The notes under the pieces are model-generated. The model worked only from the letters and a program-made list of their open reading frames with translations. It was not told the DNA's origin and did no database searches. From the NCBI GenBank assembly GCA_031180725.1, contig JAPSLO010000017.1, positions 1 to 64,000 on the forward strand: DNA of 64,000 nt, given 5' to 3'. Below, piece after piece: positions 34,356-42,985 of this stretch. Source of the stretch: Roseomonas sp. (GTDB lineage Bacteria > Pseudomonadota > Alphaproteobacteria > Acetobacterales > Acetobacteraceae). The position numbers and the translations under genes are program-made. Position 1 is the first letter of the stretch. Each line of letters begins with the position of its first letter.

Positions 34356-35123
34356 ATGAGCAAGGACGCCATCCTCGGCGCCATCCGCCGCGGCCTGAAG
34401 CGCGGCAAGCTGCCCGCCGACCAGGCGGCGATGCTGGACGGCCGCCTCGCCACCCATCCGCGGCACCTGATCCCCGCCCGCAGCCGCATCCCGCGCGCCG
34501 AGCAGATCGCACTCTTCATCCGCAACGTGGAAAAGGAATTCGGCACGGTCGAGCGCATCCCCGACCTCTCGGCCGTGCCGGCCGCGGTCACGGACTACCT
34601 GGCGGCGCACAACCTGCCGCCGCGCATCGTCGTCGCGCCGCATCCGGAATTGCAGGGCATCGACTGGTCCAGCCGCCCGATGCTGGAACGCGAGACGCGC
34701 CGCGCGCAGGATGGCGACCTGACCTCGGTGCAGCATGCCTGGGCCGGGGTGGCGGAAACCGGCACGCTGTTCTTCCCCTCCGACCCCGCGCGACCGGCCA
34801 CGCTGAATCTGCTGCCGGACAACGAAATCATCGTGCTGCGCGCCAGCGCCATCCTCGGCGCCTATGAGGAAGCCTGGGACCGGCTGCGCGCGGAGCGGAA
34901 GGATCCGCTCTCCGGCGGCTTCATGCCGCGCAACCTGATGCTCGTTACCGGCCCCAGCCGCTCCGCCGATATCGAGCAGACGCTGGAACTCGGCGCCCAC
35001 GGCCCACGGCGGCTGCATGTGCTGCTGGTGGAGGACGAGCCCGCCCCCCGCCATGGCAGCCCCGCCGAACACCGCGCCGAGGCCGGCGTGCAGCCCGGTG
35101 AACCTGCGCCGCCTGGTGACTGA
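34356..35123 (+). CDS. lutC: lactate utilisation protein LutC
   Basis: A 255-residue LUD-domain protein. Landmarks are SVQHAWAGVAETGTLFFPSD and the C-terminal LVTGPSRSADIEQTLELGAHGPRRLHVLLVED, both typical of LutC/YkgG. It completes the LutABC complex that oxidises lactate to pyruvate in the cytoplasm. The tail after residue 230 is a proline/glutamate-rich extension. ATG 34356 lies 13 bases after the lutB stop; an Smr gene follows after three bases. Confidence 0.92.
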   Translation: MSKDAILGAIRRGLKRGKLPADQAAMLDGRLATHPRHLIPARSRIPRAEQIALFIRNVEKEFGTVERIPDLSAVPAAVTDYLAAHNLPPRIVVAPHPELQGIDWSSRPMLERETRRAQDGDLTSVQHAWAGVAETGTLFFPSDPARPATLNLLPDNEIIVLRASAILGAYEEAWDRLRAERKDPLSGGFMPRNLMLVTGPSRSADIEQTLELGAHGPRRLHVLLVEDEPAPRHGSPAEHRAEAGVQPGEPAPPGD

Positions 35124-35126
35124 ACC

Positions 35127-35666
35127 ATGCGAACGCCGCGCCGGCGCGGGCTGAGCAAGACCGACCTCGCCCTCTGGCACGCCTTCACGGCCGATATCGT
35201 CCCGCTCTTCGGACACAAGCGGCCGGACCTGCCCGGGACACCCGCTCCCGCCTCGCCGCCCGCCGCGGCACCATCGCCCGCTCCCGCTGCGCCGGGGCCC
35301 GCCCCGCGCCCGCCCGTGCCGGAACTGCGCGTGAATGAGCAGCCCGGCGGGCTGGACCGGCGCCGCTGGAAAGCACTGCGCAAGGGCGGCCACATGGCCG
35401 AACGCGTGCTGGACCTGCACGGACGCCGCGCCAACGAAGCGCACGCCGCCCTTCGCAGCTTCCTGCACGACGCCGCACTGGACGGCGTGCGCATGGTGAC
35501 CGTCGTCACCGGCAAGGGCCCCGCACCCGAAGGCGGCATCCTGAAACGCGAACTGCCGCACTGGCTGAACGCCCCCGAACTCCGCCCCTTGGTCCTGGGC
35601 GCCGCCCACCCCCACCCCACCAACACCGGCGCGGTGAACATCCTCCTGCGCCGGCGCCGCCCGTGA
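35127..35666 (+). CDS. Smr domain endonuclease-like protein
   Basis: A 179-residue protein. A basic N-terminus and a Pro/Ala-rich linker (about 40-65) lead to an Smr domain at about 90-175 with LDLHGRRANEAHAAL and VVTGKGPAPEGGILKRELPHWL. Proteobacterial single-domain Smr proteins (YdaL/SmrB type) are nucleic-acid binding or nicking proteins; SmrB-type members cut mRNA at stalled ribosomes. It is three bases from lutC and probably in the same transcript, which is likely not functional linkage. A G+C-rich repeat follows. Confidence 0.88.
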   Translation: MRTPRRRGLSKTDLALWHAFTADIVPLFGHKRPDLPGTPAPASPPAAAPSPAPAAPGPAPRPPVPELRVNEQPGGLDRRRWKALRKGGHMAERVLDLHGRRANEAHAALRSFLHDAALDGVRMVTVVTGKGPAPEGGILKRELPHWLNAPELRPLVLGAAHPHPTNTGAVNILLRRRRP

Positions 35667-35683
35667 GCCTCGGGCGGGATCTC

Positions 35684-35739
35684 CGGGGGCGCTGCCCCCG
35701 GACCCCCGCCGGGGGCGGTGGCCGCCCCCGGACCCCGCC
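35684..35739. repeat. 56-base G+C repeat, family B copy 1
   Basis: CGGGGGCGCTGCCCCCGGAC begins a 56-base unit that recurs at 48322-48377 with three substitutions. It contains two nested inverted repeats (GGGGGC-GCT-GCCCCC and CCGGGGGCGG with CCGCCCCCGG). Similar units are common in alphaproteobacterial intergenic DNA. The remaining 35740-35889 shows no gene. Confidence 0.75.
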
Positions 35740-35889
35740 ATCAGTCGGGGCGGAGAGGAAGGGGGCCGCGTGGTCCCGCATGGCCATGCGGTCGTTCAGC
35801 GCCCTCTCCCTCTCCGCCCCAAGACTCATGAGGTCCAGGGGGGCAGAGCACCTCTTGGAAGCCCGCCGCGCCCACGGGAGGCCCTGCGC

Positions 35890-36282
35890 ATGACGCCGTT
35901 CGGCGCGCGGTTGCGGCAGTTGCGGCGGCGTCGGGGCGTGACGCTCAAGGAGCTGGCGGCGCAGCTTCAGGTGTCATCGGCCTACTTGTCGGCGCTGGAG
36001 CATGGGCATCGCGGCCGTCCCTCGGCCGGGCTGGTGCACCAGGTGAATGAGTTCTTCGGCCTGATCTGGGACGAGGCCGAGGAGCTGGCCGAGCTCGCCC
36101 GCATCTCCCACCCCAAGGTCAGCGTGAACACGGCTGGCCTGACGCCGGAGGCGACGGCGCTGGCCAATCGCCTGGCCGATTCCATCCACCGGCTCAGCCC
36201 GCAGACGGTGGCCGCCATGCATGCGCTGCTGGATCGGGAGGCCCCGCCCGAGAAGCCGCGCCTGCGCCGCGCCGCCCGTTGA
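35890..36282 (+). CDS. XRE-family helix-turn-helix regulator
   Basis: A 130-residue DNA-binding protein. The HTH is at about residues 8-55: LRQLRRRRGVTLKELAAQLQVSSAYLSALEHGHRG in outline, with the second helix AYLSALEHG as recognition helix. A helical C-terminal half (LTPEATALANRLADSIHRL) may mediate dimer contact or sense a signal. ATG 35890 is directly before the HTH; no earlier start gives family sequence. It lies upstream of an opine dehydrogenase-type gene which it may regulate, by position only. Confidence 0.85.
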   Translation: MTPFGARLRQLRRRRGVTLKELAAQLQVSSAYLSALEHGHRGRPSAGLVHQVNEFFGLIWDEAEELAELARISHPKVSVNTAGLTPEATALANRLADSIHRLSPQTVAAMHALLDREAPPEKPRLRRAAR

Positions 36283-36333
36283 CCCGCGCCGGCTCGCCAG
36301 CCATCCCTGCCCCGCATTCGAGAGGGGACATCC

Positions 36334-37398
36334 ATGCGGCTGGCGGTTCTGGGGGCGGGCGCGGTCGGCCCGGCGGCAGCGGTGCTGGCGGCCAGCCGCG
36401 GCCATCAGGCGGTGATCTGGTCGCCTTCCGGCCGCGGCACCGCGGGCATTGCCGGCACGATCCAGGCTGAAGGCAAGCTGCAGGGCCCCTTTCCGGTGGA
36501 GGTCGCCGCGACGCTGGAGGATGCCTTCCGCGGCGCCGATGCCGCGCTGATGGCCGTGCCCGCCTATGCCTATGCTGGCCTGCTGCCGCGCATTGCGGCG
36601 GCATTGCCGGATGACCTGCCGCTGCTGATCGCCCCGGCGGCGTCCCTGGCGCCTCTGGCGCTGGACGTGATGCGCGCGCGGCTTGGCGCGCCGAAGCGCC
36701 GCGCACCGATCGGCGCGCTGGCCACCGTGCCGGGCGGCGCCAGGCGGCTCGGCCCGGACCGCGTGCGGGTGGCGATGCTGCGCCAGGCGGTGGAGGTCGC
36801 CGCCGTGCCCGCCGCGGCCGCGCCGCGGATAGCCGCGCTGGCGGAGGCGTTGTTCGGCTTCCGCGCGCCGCTTTCCGCCGATGCGCTGCATGCGGCGCTG
36901 CTGAACCTGAACCCCGTGATCCATGCCGCGCTGGCGCTGACCAATGTGACGCGCATCGAGCGCGCCGAGGACTGGTCGCAATACGCGGCGATGACGCCCT
37001 TCGCCTGCCGCCTGATGGAAAGCCTGAACACCGAGCGCGACGCGCTGGCGGCGGCCTATGGCCATGACCTGCCGGGGCTGGCGGAGGTGCTGGCGCGCTC
37101 CAACCCCGTCAGCCCAGGCCCGCTGCACGAGATGGCCGCGGCGATCGCCGCGGCCCGGCCCGAGGTGCGCGGCCCCACCAGCACCGAAAGCCGCTACGTG
37201 ACGGAGGACGTGCCTTTCGGTCTGGCCTTCTACCTGGCCATTGCCGCGCCGAAGCGCGTGGCCATGCCAGTCACCGACAGCACCATTCGCGTGCTGGAAG
37301 CCCTCTGGGGGCGCGACCTGCGCAGCAATCCGATGCTGGACCAGGTGCCGCTGGAGGACCTGCCGCGGCTGCTGGCGGAAGGCGCGGGGCGGAGTTAG
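36334..37398 (+). CDS. NAD/NADP octopine/nopaline dehydrogenase family protein
   Basis: A 354-residue protein with an N-terminal Rossmann motif LAVLGAGAVGPAAAV (about residues 3-17) and the Octopine_DH C-terminal domain: LNPVIHAALALTN, then TESRYVTEDVPFGLAF. The family makes or breaks opines (amino acid-keto acid conjugates) or opine-type metallophores. No nicotianamine synthase-like gene is next to it, so a metallophore route is not indicated. It is four bases from the StrA-like gene and probably co-transcribed. Confidence 0.85.
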   Translation: MRLAVLGAGAVGPAAAVLAASRGHQAVIWSPSGRGTAGIAGTIQAEGKLQGPFPVEVAATLEDAFRGADAALMAVPAYAYAGLLPRIAAALPDDLPLLIAPAASLAPLALDVMRARLGAPKRRAPIGALATVPGGARRLGPDRVRVAMLRQAVEVAAVPAAAAPRIAALAEALFGFRAPLSADALHAALLNLNPVIHAALALTNVTRIERAEDWSQYAAMTPFACRLMESLNTERDALAAAYGHDLPGLAEVLARSNPVSPGPLHEMAAAIAAARPEVRGPTSTESRYVTEDVPFGLAFYLAIAAPKRVAMPVTDSTIRVLEALWGRDLRSNPMLDQVPLEDLPRLLAEGAGRS

Positions 37399-37401
37399 CG
37401 G

Positions 37402-38220
37402 ATGTCCGCACAGGAACCGGACTGGGTAGCGGCCCTGCTGGACCGAAGGCGCTTCGATTGGGTTCCCGTCGGGTCGGGTGAATCGGGCGACTTCGTCTAC
37501 CGGCGGGCCGATGGCCACGCCTTTGCGAAGCTTGCGCCGGCGGCGCGGTCGGCCGAACTCGCCGGCGAGCGTGACCGGATCGCCTGGCTATACGGAAGGG
37601 GCGTCGCCTGCCCCGAGGTCCTGGATTGGCGCGCAGCCGATGAAGGCGCCTGCCTGGTGATGACGGCCATGCAAGGCGTGCCGGCAGTCGCGCTTTCCGG
37701 AGGCGATCTGCTCGCGACCTGGCCCGCCATCACGCAGCAGCTTTCAGTCCTGCACGCGCTGCCGGCCCGTTCCTGCCCCTTCGATCGCGGCCTGTCGCGG
37801 ATGTTCGCGCGGGCGGTGGATGTCGTGGCGCGCGGCGCGGTGAACGCGGATTTCCTGCCCGAGGCGGAGAGGGATATGCCCGCGCCTGCACTGCTGGCGC
37901 GGGTGGAGGCCGAATTGCCGGCTCGGCTCCTCCAGGAAGCCGCCGACCGGGTCGTCTGCCATGGCGACCCCTGCCTGCCGAACATCATGGTCGACCCGGC
38001 CAGCCTCCGGTGCACCGGCCTGATTGATCTCGGCCGCCTCGGAACCGCGGATCGCTATGCCGATCTTGCCCTGCTGCTGGCGAATGCCGGCGAGGCCTGG
38101 GCATCGTCTGCGCAGGAGGCGCAGGCCTGCGCCATCCTGTTCGAGACGCTGGGGATTGGCGCGCCGGACCGCGACCGGCTTGCCTTCTATCTCCGGCTGG
38201 ATCCGCTGACCTGGGGCTGA
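37402..38220 (+). CDS. StrA-like aminoglycoside 3''-phosphotransferase (APH(3'')-I family)
   Basis: A 272-residue kinase. Catalytic loop VVCHGDPCLPNIMVDP holds D189 and N194; the metal site is LIDLGRLGTADRYADLAL (D209). GESGDFVYRRADGHAFAK, GERDRIAWLYGRGVACPEV and the C-terminal DRLAFYLRLDPLTWG follow APH(3'')-Ib (StrA) almost position for position as I recall it. StrA inactivates streptomycin by phosphorylating the 3'' hydroxyl. It is chromosomal here, without strB or transposon sequences, three bases after an opine dehydrogenase-type gene. All catalytic residues are intact. Activity on streptomycin is an inference. Confidence 0.87.
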   Translation: MSAQEPDWVAALLDRRRFDWVPVGSGESGDFVYRRADGHAFAKLAPAARSAELAGERDRIAWLYGRGVACPEVLDWRAADEGACLVMTAMQGVPAVALSGGDLLATWPAITQQLSVLHALPARSCPFDRGLSRMFARAVDVVARGAVNADFLPEAERDMPAPALLARVEAELPARLLQEAADRVVCHGDPCLPNIMVDPASLRCTGLIDLGRLGTADRYADLALLLANAGEAWASSAQEAQACAILFETLGIGAPDRDRLAFYLRLDPLTWG

Positions 38221-38246
38221 ACGCGCGGTGGCCAGCGGCTTGTCCT

Positions 38247-39284
38247 TCAGTCCAGCGTAATGTTCAGCGGCGCGGCGACGCGGGTCCAGCGCGTCAGGTC
38301 CTCGCGCAGCAGCGCGCCGAATTCCGCCGGCCCACCGCCATTCGGCATGCTGCCCAGCCCTTCCAGCCGCGGCTTGACCAGGTCGGAGCCGAGCGCCTTC
38401 ACGAATTCCGCCCGCCAGCGTTCAATGATGGGCGCGGGCGTGCCGGCAGGCGCCGCCAGCCCGGTCCAGATCGAGGCCTCGAACCCCGCCACGCCACCTT
38501 CGATCATGGTGGGCACGTCCGGGGTCGCAGGGAAGCGCTCGCGCGAGGTGACGGCCATCACCCGAAGCTGTCCGCCGGAGAAGCTCAGCACCGAGGGGAC
38601 GGAGACGAACATCAGCGCGATGCGCCCCGCCATCAGGTCGTTGAAGGCCGTGGCCGCGCCGCGATAGGGCACATGCTCCACGTTCAGCCGCTCGCGCGCC
38701 TTCAGGTCCTCCATGATCAGGTGCGTGTTGGTGCCGACGCCGGTGGAGGCATAGGGCAGCGGGCTGCGTGCGTTGCGGCAATGGTCCAGCAGCCCCCGCA
38801 GGTCGCGCACCGGCAGGTCGGGCGCGGCCAGCAGCGCCACGGGGCTGTCCAGCAGGTGTGCGATCGGGGCGAAGCTGGCGATCGGGTCGTAGGAGAGCTG
38901 CCGGCCGACCGCCTTGGCGATGGTGAGCTGCCCGGCGGTGGCCAGCAGCAGCGTATGGCCATCCGGCACGGCGCGGGCCACTTCCTGCGCGCCCAGGATG
39001 CCGCCGGCACCGGCGCGGTTCTCCACCACGATGTTCTGCCCGACGGTCTGCGAGACCGCCTGCGCAAAGAGCCGGCCGAGCACGTCCTGGCTGCCGCCCG
39101 GCGCGAAGGGCACGATCAGCCGCACCGGGCGGTCCGGCGCCCAGCCGGCCGCGGCGCCGCCCTGGGCCGCGGCGCCGCGCGCCGCGAGCGCCGGCAGCGC
39201 CAGCGTCAGGCCCAGCACCGCCCGCCGGCGCAGCGCCTGGCCGCCTGCCTTCTGCGTCACCTGTGGATGCGGAATCCGCGCCAT
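38247..39284 (-). CDS. Bug-type (TctC) binding protein, orphan
   Basis: A 345-residue periplasmic binding protein. The leader has RRRAVLGLTLALPALAARGAAAQ (about 20-42), which could be exported by Tat or Sec. Family motifs: RLIVPFAPGGSQDVLGR, NRAGAGGILGAQEVA and DVPTMIEGGVAGFEA. The start at ATG 39284 follows GGAAAG; ATG 39299 would add five residues but lacks a ribosome site. As with the gene at 12392, no TctA/TctB genes are near. It is transcribed toward the StrA-like gene. Confidence 0.86.
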   Translation of the reverse strand: MARIPHPQVTQKAGGQALRRRAVLGLTLALPALAARGAAAQGGAAAGWAPDRPVRLIVPFAPGGSQDVLGRLFAQAVSQTVGQNIVVENRAGAGGILGAQEVARAVPDGHTLLLATAGQLTIAKAVGRQLSYDPIASFAPIAHLLDSPVALLAAPDLPVRDLRGLLDHCRNARSPLPYASTGVGTNTHLIMEDLKARERLNVEHVPYRGAATAFNDLMAGRIALMFVSVPSVLSFSGGQLRVMAVTSRERFPATPDVPTMIEGGVAGFEASIWTGLAAPAGTPAPIIERWRAEFVKALGSDLVKPRLEGLGSMPNGGGPAEFGALLREDLTRWTRVAAPLNITLD

Positions 39285-39433
39285 GTCTTGCTTTCCCATG
39301 CTGTGGGGGCGCAACCTGCCGCGCCGAGGGGCGGACGGCAACGCACCCGGCGCCGGCCGGTCGCACAGGTTTCACACAGGCATCGCATCGGCTTCATTGC
39401 TTTGTCGCCATCGTCACGGCTAATGCCTTTCCC

Positions 39434-40357
39434 ATGGAGGCCGCCCGCCTGACCGCCCCTGAAGCCCTCCGCCCGCCTCGACGGCGTAAGGCGTTGAGCT
39501 TCGGCGCGCCGGATCCGGACACCTTCTGGGGCGATGTGCTGCGAGAGAGGCCGCTGGGCGGACGGGTGCGCGCGGTGCGGCGCATCGCCTCCATGCTGGT
39601 CTTCACCGCCTTCGCCATACCGGTGCAGGCACTGCTGCTGGCACTGCCGGGCAAGGCGGATCGCGTCTTCGGGCGCTTCTACTTCCGCACCCTGGCCTGG
39701 CTGATGGGCATGAGGGTGCAGGTGGTGGGGCAGCAGGTGCCGCCGCCCTCGGTGCTGTTCGTATCCAATCATTCGTCCTGGCTGGACATCATCGTGCTGG
39801 GCGGGGTGCTGGAAGCCTGCTTCGTCGCCAAGAGTGAGGTGTCGGAATGGCCGGTGGTGCGCACCATCGCGTATCTCGGCCGCACCGTCTTCGTCAGCCG
39901 CAACCGGACCCGCACCAAGGGCGAGGCCGGGCTGATCCGGGACCGCCTGGCCGCCGGCGACGGCATCATCCTGTTCCCCGAGGGCACCACCAGCGATGGC
40001 GGGCGCGTGCTGCCCTTCCGCAGCGCCTTCCTCTCCGTGGCGGACAGCGCGCGGGTGGTGCAGCCGGTGTCGGTCGTCTTCGACCGGCTGGGCGGCCTGC
40101 CGGCCTGCCGGCGGGACCGGCCGCTTTTCGCCTGGTATGGCGACATGGACATCGCCACGCATTTCTGGCGGCTGGCGCGGCGGGGGAAGACCCGCGCCAC
40201 GGTGGTGCTGCATGCGCCGCTGGACCCGGCCGCCTACCCTGACCGCAAGGCGCTGACCGCCGCCTGCGCCGAGGTGGTGGCCGAAGGCTGCGCCATGCTG
40301 CGCCAGAACCGCCCCGCGATGCCGCTGGCCCCACTGGGAAGCCGCGCGGCCTCCTGA
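39434..40357 (+). CDS. plsC: 1-acyl-sn-glycerol-3-phosphate acyltransferase
   Basis: A 307-residue membrane enzyme of phospholipid synthesis. The catalytic HX4D is in SNHSSWLDIIVLG; substrate binding FPEGTTSDGGRVLPFRSAF follows. Two hydrophobic segments at about 45-70 anchor it to the inner membrane. ATG 39434 is used because sequence upstream lacks family features. Ornithine-lipid acyltransferase (OlsA) is a possible alternative since both share these motifs. Confidence 0.87.
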   Translation: MEAARLTAPEALRPPRRRKALSFGAPDPDTFWGDVLRERPLGGRVRAVRRIASMLVFTAFAIPVQALLLALPGKADRVFGRFYFRTLAWLMGMRVQVVGQQVPPPSVLFVSNHSSWLDIIVLGGVLEACFVAKSEVSEWPVVRTIAYLGRTVFVSRNRTRTKGEAGLIRDRLAAGDGIILFPEGTTSDGGRVLPFRSAFLSVADSARVVQPVSVVFDRLGGLPACRRDRPLFAWYGDMDIATHFWRLARRGKTRATVVLHAPLDPAAYPDRKALTAACAEVVAEGCAMLRQNRPAMPLAPLGSRAAS

Positions 40358-40418
40358 CCCCAGAGGAACCCCGGGGAGCGGACGTCGCGGCGGGCCGCGG
40401 CGCCCAGCTCCCCTGTCC

Positions 40419-41591
40419 TCAGATGCTCGCGCCGGCCTGCTTCACCAGCAGCGCGTCGTCATTTGCCGCGCCCGGCGGCACCTGCTTCTGGATGCGTTCG
40501 AAGGTGGCCAGCGCCTGACCCACGACCTGATCCATGTTGTAGTAGCGATAGGTGGCCAGCCGGCCGACGAACCAGGTGTCGCGCTCGGCATCCGCCAGCG
40601 CCTCGTACTTTTTGTAGAGCGCGGCGTTCTCTGGCCGGGGGATCGGATAGTAGGGGTCGCCCTCGGCGCTGGGGAATTCGTAGGTCACGCTGGTCTTCGG
40701 GTGCGACTGCCCGGTCATCCACTTGTATTCGGAGACGCGGGTATAGGGCGTCGACTCGGCCGGGTGGTTCACCGTGCCGGTCGGCAGCGCCCATTCCTGG
40801 TCCAGCGTCTCGTGCCGGAAGACCAGGCTCCGATAGGGCAGCTTGCCGAAGCGGAAGCCGAAATACTCGTCCACTGGCCCGGTCCAGATCAGCCGCCGGA
40901 AGCTGAACAGCCGCCGCGCCTCGCGGAAATCCATGCCGGTGCGGATGGTGATGTTCGGGTGGTCCAGCATGCGCCGGAACATCGCCGTGTAGCCATCCTT
41001 CGGCATGTACTGGAAGCGATCGGTGAAGTAGCGGTCGTCGCGATTGGTGCGCGTCGGCACGCGCGCCGTCACGCTCTTGTCCAGCTCGCTCGGGTCCAGC
41101 GCCCATTGCTTGCGCGTGTAGCCGCGGAAGAACAGCTCGTACAGTTCCCGCCCGACCTTGCCGATTACCACATCCTCGCTGGTGCGCACCGTCTCCACCT
41201 TCTCGGCGCGCGCCGCCAGCCAGCCCTCCACCTCCGCCTCGGTCAGCTTCAGGCCGTAGAGCGTGTTGATGGTGTCCAGGTTGATCGGCATGGGCACCAG
41301 CACGGTCTCGCCGGTGGTCGGGCTCTTCACCTGCGCCAGCACGCGATGCTCGTACGGCCGCCAGGCAGTGAAGCGCGAGAGATAGCCGAAGATGTCCTCG
41401 CTATTGGTGTGGAAGATGTGCGGGCCGTAGCGGTGGATCAGCACGCCCGCCTCATCCAGATGGTCATAGGCGTTGCCGGCGATGTGGTCGCGCCGGTCGA
41501 TCACCAGCACCTTCTCGCCTCGTTCCGCCGCGATGCGTTCGGCGAGCACGGAACCCGCGAAGCCGGCGCCGACCACAAGCCAATCAAACAT
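40419..41591 (-). CDS. glf: UDP-galactopyranose mutase
   Basis: A 390-residue flavoenzyme converting UDP-galactopyranose to UDP-galactofuranose. FAD motif VVGAGFAGSVLAERIA is at residues 6-21, then HIAGNAYD and the conserved RYGPHIFHTNSE. The active-site region includes GYTRKQWALDP and RVPTRTNRDDRYFTD. The C-terminal RLATYRYYNMDQVV is typical. The gene overlaps the glycosyltransferase gene upstream by eight bases, so both act in one surface-polysaccharide step. Confidence 0.95.
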   Translation of the reverse strand: MFDWLVVGAGFAGSVLAERIAAERGEKVLVIDRRDHIAGNAYDHLDEAGVLIHRYGPHIFHTNSEDIFGYLSRFTAWRPYEHRVLAQVKSPTTGETVLVPMPINLDTINTLYGLKLTEAEVEGWLAARAEKVETVRTSEDVVIGKVGRELYELFFRGYTRKQWALDPSELDKSVTARVPTRTNRDDRYFTDRFQYMPKDGYTAMFRRMLDHPNITIRTGMDFREARRLFSFRRLIWTGPVDEYFGFRFGKLPYRSLVFRHETLDQEWALPTGTVNHPAESTPYTRVSEYKWMTGQSHPKTSVTYEFPSAEGDPYYPIPRPENAALYKKYEALADAERDTWFVGRLATYRYYNMDQVVGQALATFERIQKQVPPGAANDDALLVKQAGASI

Positions 41592-42783
41592 GGGATGCCC
41601 CCGCGGCCCGGGCCGCCACCGCCAGCGGCGCGCCGGCACCGCGCCGGCGCCTCTGCTCCACCTCCTCGATCAGCGCCTGCATGCGCTCCCAGGTGCCGTC
41701 CCAGGAACTCTCGGCCAGGCGCGCATCCACCCGCGCAAGCCATTCCGCCCTCGGGCGGGCCAGCAGCAGCTCGATCTTCCGCGCCATCTCCTGCGCGCCG
41801 GCGGCGATCTCCACCAGGCCGGCCTCGCCATAGTCGCGCACCACATCCGTCACCGGGGTGGAGACGACGGGCAGGCCCGCGGCCAGGAATTCCGGCGTCT
41901 TGGTCGGGCTGATGAAGCGCGTGCTCTCGTTCAGGGCGAAGGGCATGAAGCCCAGGTCCCAATGCGCCAGGTGCTCCGGCAGGTCGCGGTAGCTCCGCCC
42001 GCCCAGCCAGTGGATGTTCGGCAGGCGCGGCAGCGTCGCTTCGTCGATCTTCACCACGGGGCCGATCATGCAGAGCTGCCAGTCCGGCCGCAGCGCGGCG
42101 AGTTCGGCCACCAGGCCGACATCCATCCGCTCATCCACCACGCCGAAGAAGCCGATGCGCGGGCGGGGGATGGCGCGCATTCCCTCGGGCTCCGCCACCT
42201 GACCGCGGGCGCGCGCGAAATGCGCCACGTCGATCGAGGACGGAAAGCAATGCACGGAGACATGCTTGCCGCGCTTCGCCTCGTAGAGGCTGCGGCCGCC
42301 GGTGAAGACCAGGTCGGCGCGCGCCAGCAGGCGGCGCTCATTCTCCACCATCTCCGGCGGCGCGCCGCGGAAGGCGGAGAGTTCATCCATGCAGTCATAG
42401 ACCACCACCTCTGCCGGCAGGTGGCCGGCCAGCGGCAGAAACATGGGCGAGTAGTACCAGGCGGTCAGGCGCTGATGCGCGTGCGGCGCCATCAGCCCGT
42501 CCAGCAGGCTGCGCTGCGCCGCCACCGCCACCTCGCGGGACAGGCCGCGCGGCAGCACCGGGCGCGCCACCCGCACACCATCGCGCTCGAAACGGTCCAG
42601 CCGCGGCGTGGCGATCTCCTCCTCCACCGGCTCCTCGAAGAAGAGAACGTCGTGGTCCAGGGCAGCCCGGGTCATCAGGTGCTGGGGGCGCTGGAACACG
42701 AAGTCCCAACGAAGATGCGACAGCACCAGCAGCACCGGGCGCTGGTCACGGCTGTAGTGAAGACCGGGGGGAGGCCCGCTCAT
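41584..42783 (-). CDS. glycosyltransferase family 1-like protein
   Basis: A 399-residue GT-B-type glycosyltransferase. N-terminal LLVLSHLRWDFVFQRPQHLM is the usual start of glycosyltransferases paired with Glf; the C-terminal domain has FMPFALNESTRFISPTKTPEFLAAGLPVVSTPV, with the donor-binding E-rich loop. It likely transfers a sugar (perhaps galactofuranose) to a polysaccharide in the cytoplasm. It overlaps glf by eight bases. Donor and acceptor are not decidable. Confidence 0.88.
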   Translation of the reverse strand: MSGPPPGLHYSRDQRPVLLVLSHLRWDFVFQRPQHLMTRAALDHDVLFFEEPVEEEIATPRLDRFERDGVRVARPVLPRGLSREVAVAAQRSLLDGLMAPHAHQRLTAWYYSPMFLPLAGHLPAEVVVYDCMDELSAFRGAPPEMVENERRLLARADLVFTGGRSLYEAKRGKHVSVHCFPSSIDVAHFARARGQVAEPEGMRAIPRPRIGFFGVVDERMDVGLVAELAALRPDWQLCMIGPVVKIDEATLPRLPNIHWLGGRSYRDLPEHLAHWDLGFMPFALNESTRFISPTKTPEFLAAGLPVVSTPVTDVVRDYGEAGLVEIAAGAQEMARKIELLLARPRAEWLARVDARLAESSWDGTWERMQALIEEVEQRRRRGAGAPLAVAARAAGASHV

Positions 42784-42819
42784 CTCTCTCTCCTTATGGT
42801 CAGGTGAGCCGACGTCCAG

Positions 42820-42917
42820 GCGCGGCTATAGTAAGCCGCGCGGCGATACTGATCGCCGCTGCCCGGGAACGTCTGAACGTCCTGGATGCAGCCCCAACGC
42901 CCCGCGGCGCGCCGCGG
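42820..42917. other. structured gap with three hairpins
   Basis: Three perfect inverted repeats follow in series: 42820-42841 (GCGCGGCT-ATAGTA-AGCCGCGC), 42841-42858 (CGGCGAT-ACTG-ATCGCCG, sharing one base with the first) and the 16-base palindrome 42902-42917 (CCGCGGCGCGCCGCGG). They lie in the 202-base gap upstream of the glycosyltransferase gene and downstream of the iminopeptidase gene, both on the minus strand. Confidence 0.5.
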
Positions 42918-42985
42918 TTTCTGTCAGGATCGTGGCAAGCAGGTCGCGCGGCGGAACGTTGCGCGCGGAATCCTTGCGCGCAGTT

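Noticed and set aside
37402-38220. A mobile streptomycin cassette (strA-strB, Tn5393 type)
   Set aside because: No strB, transposase or inverted repeats are present within several kilobases.
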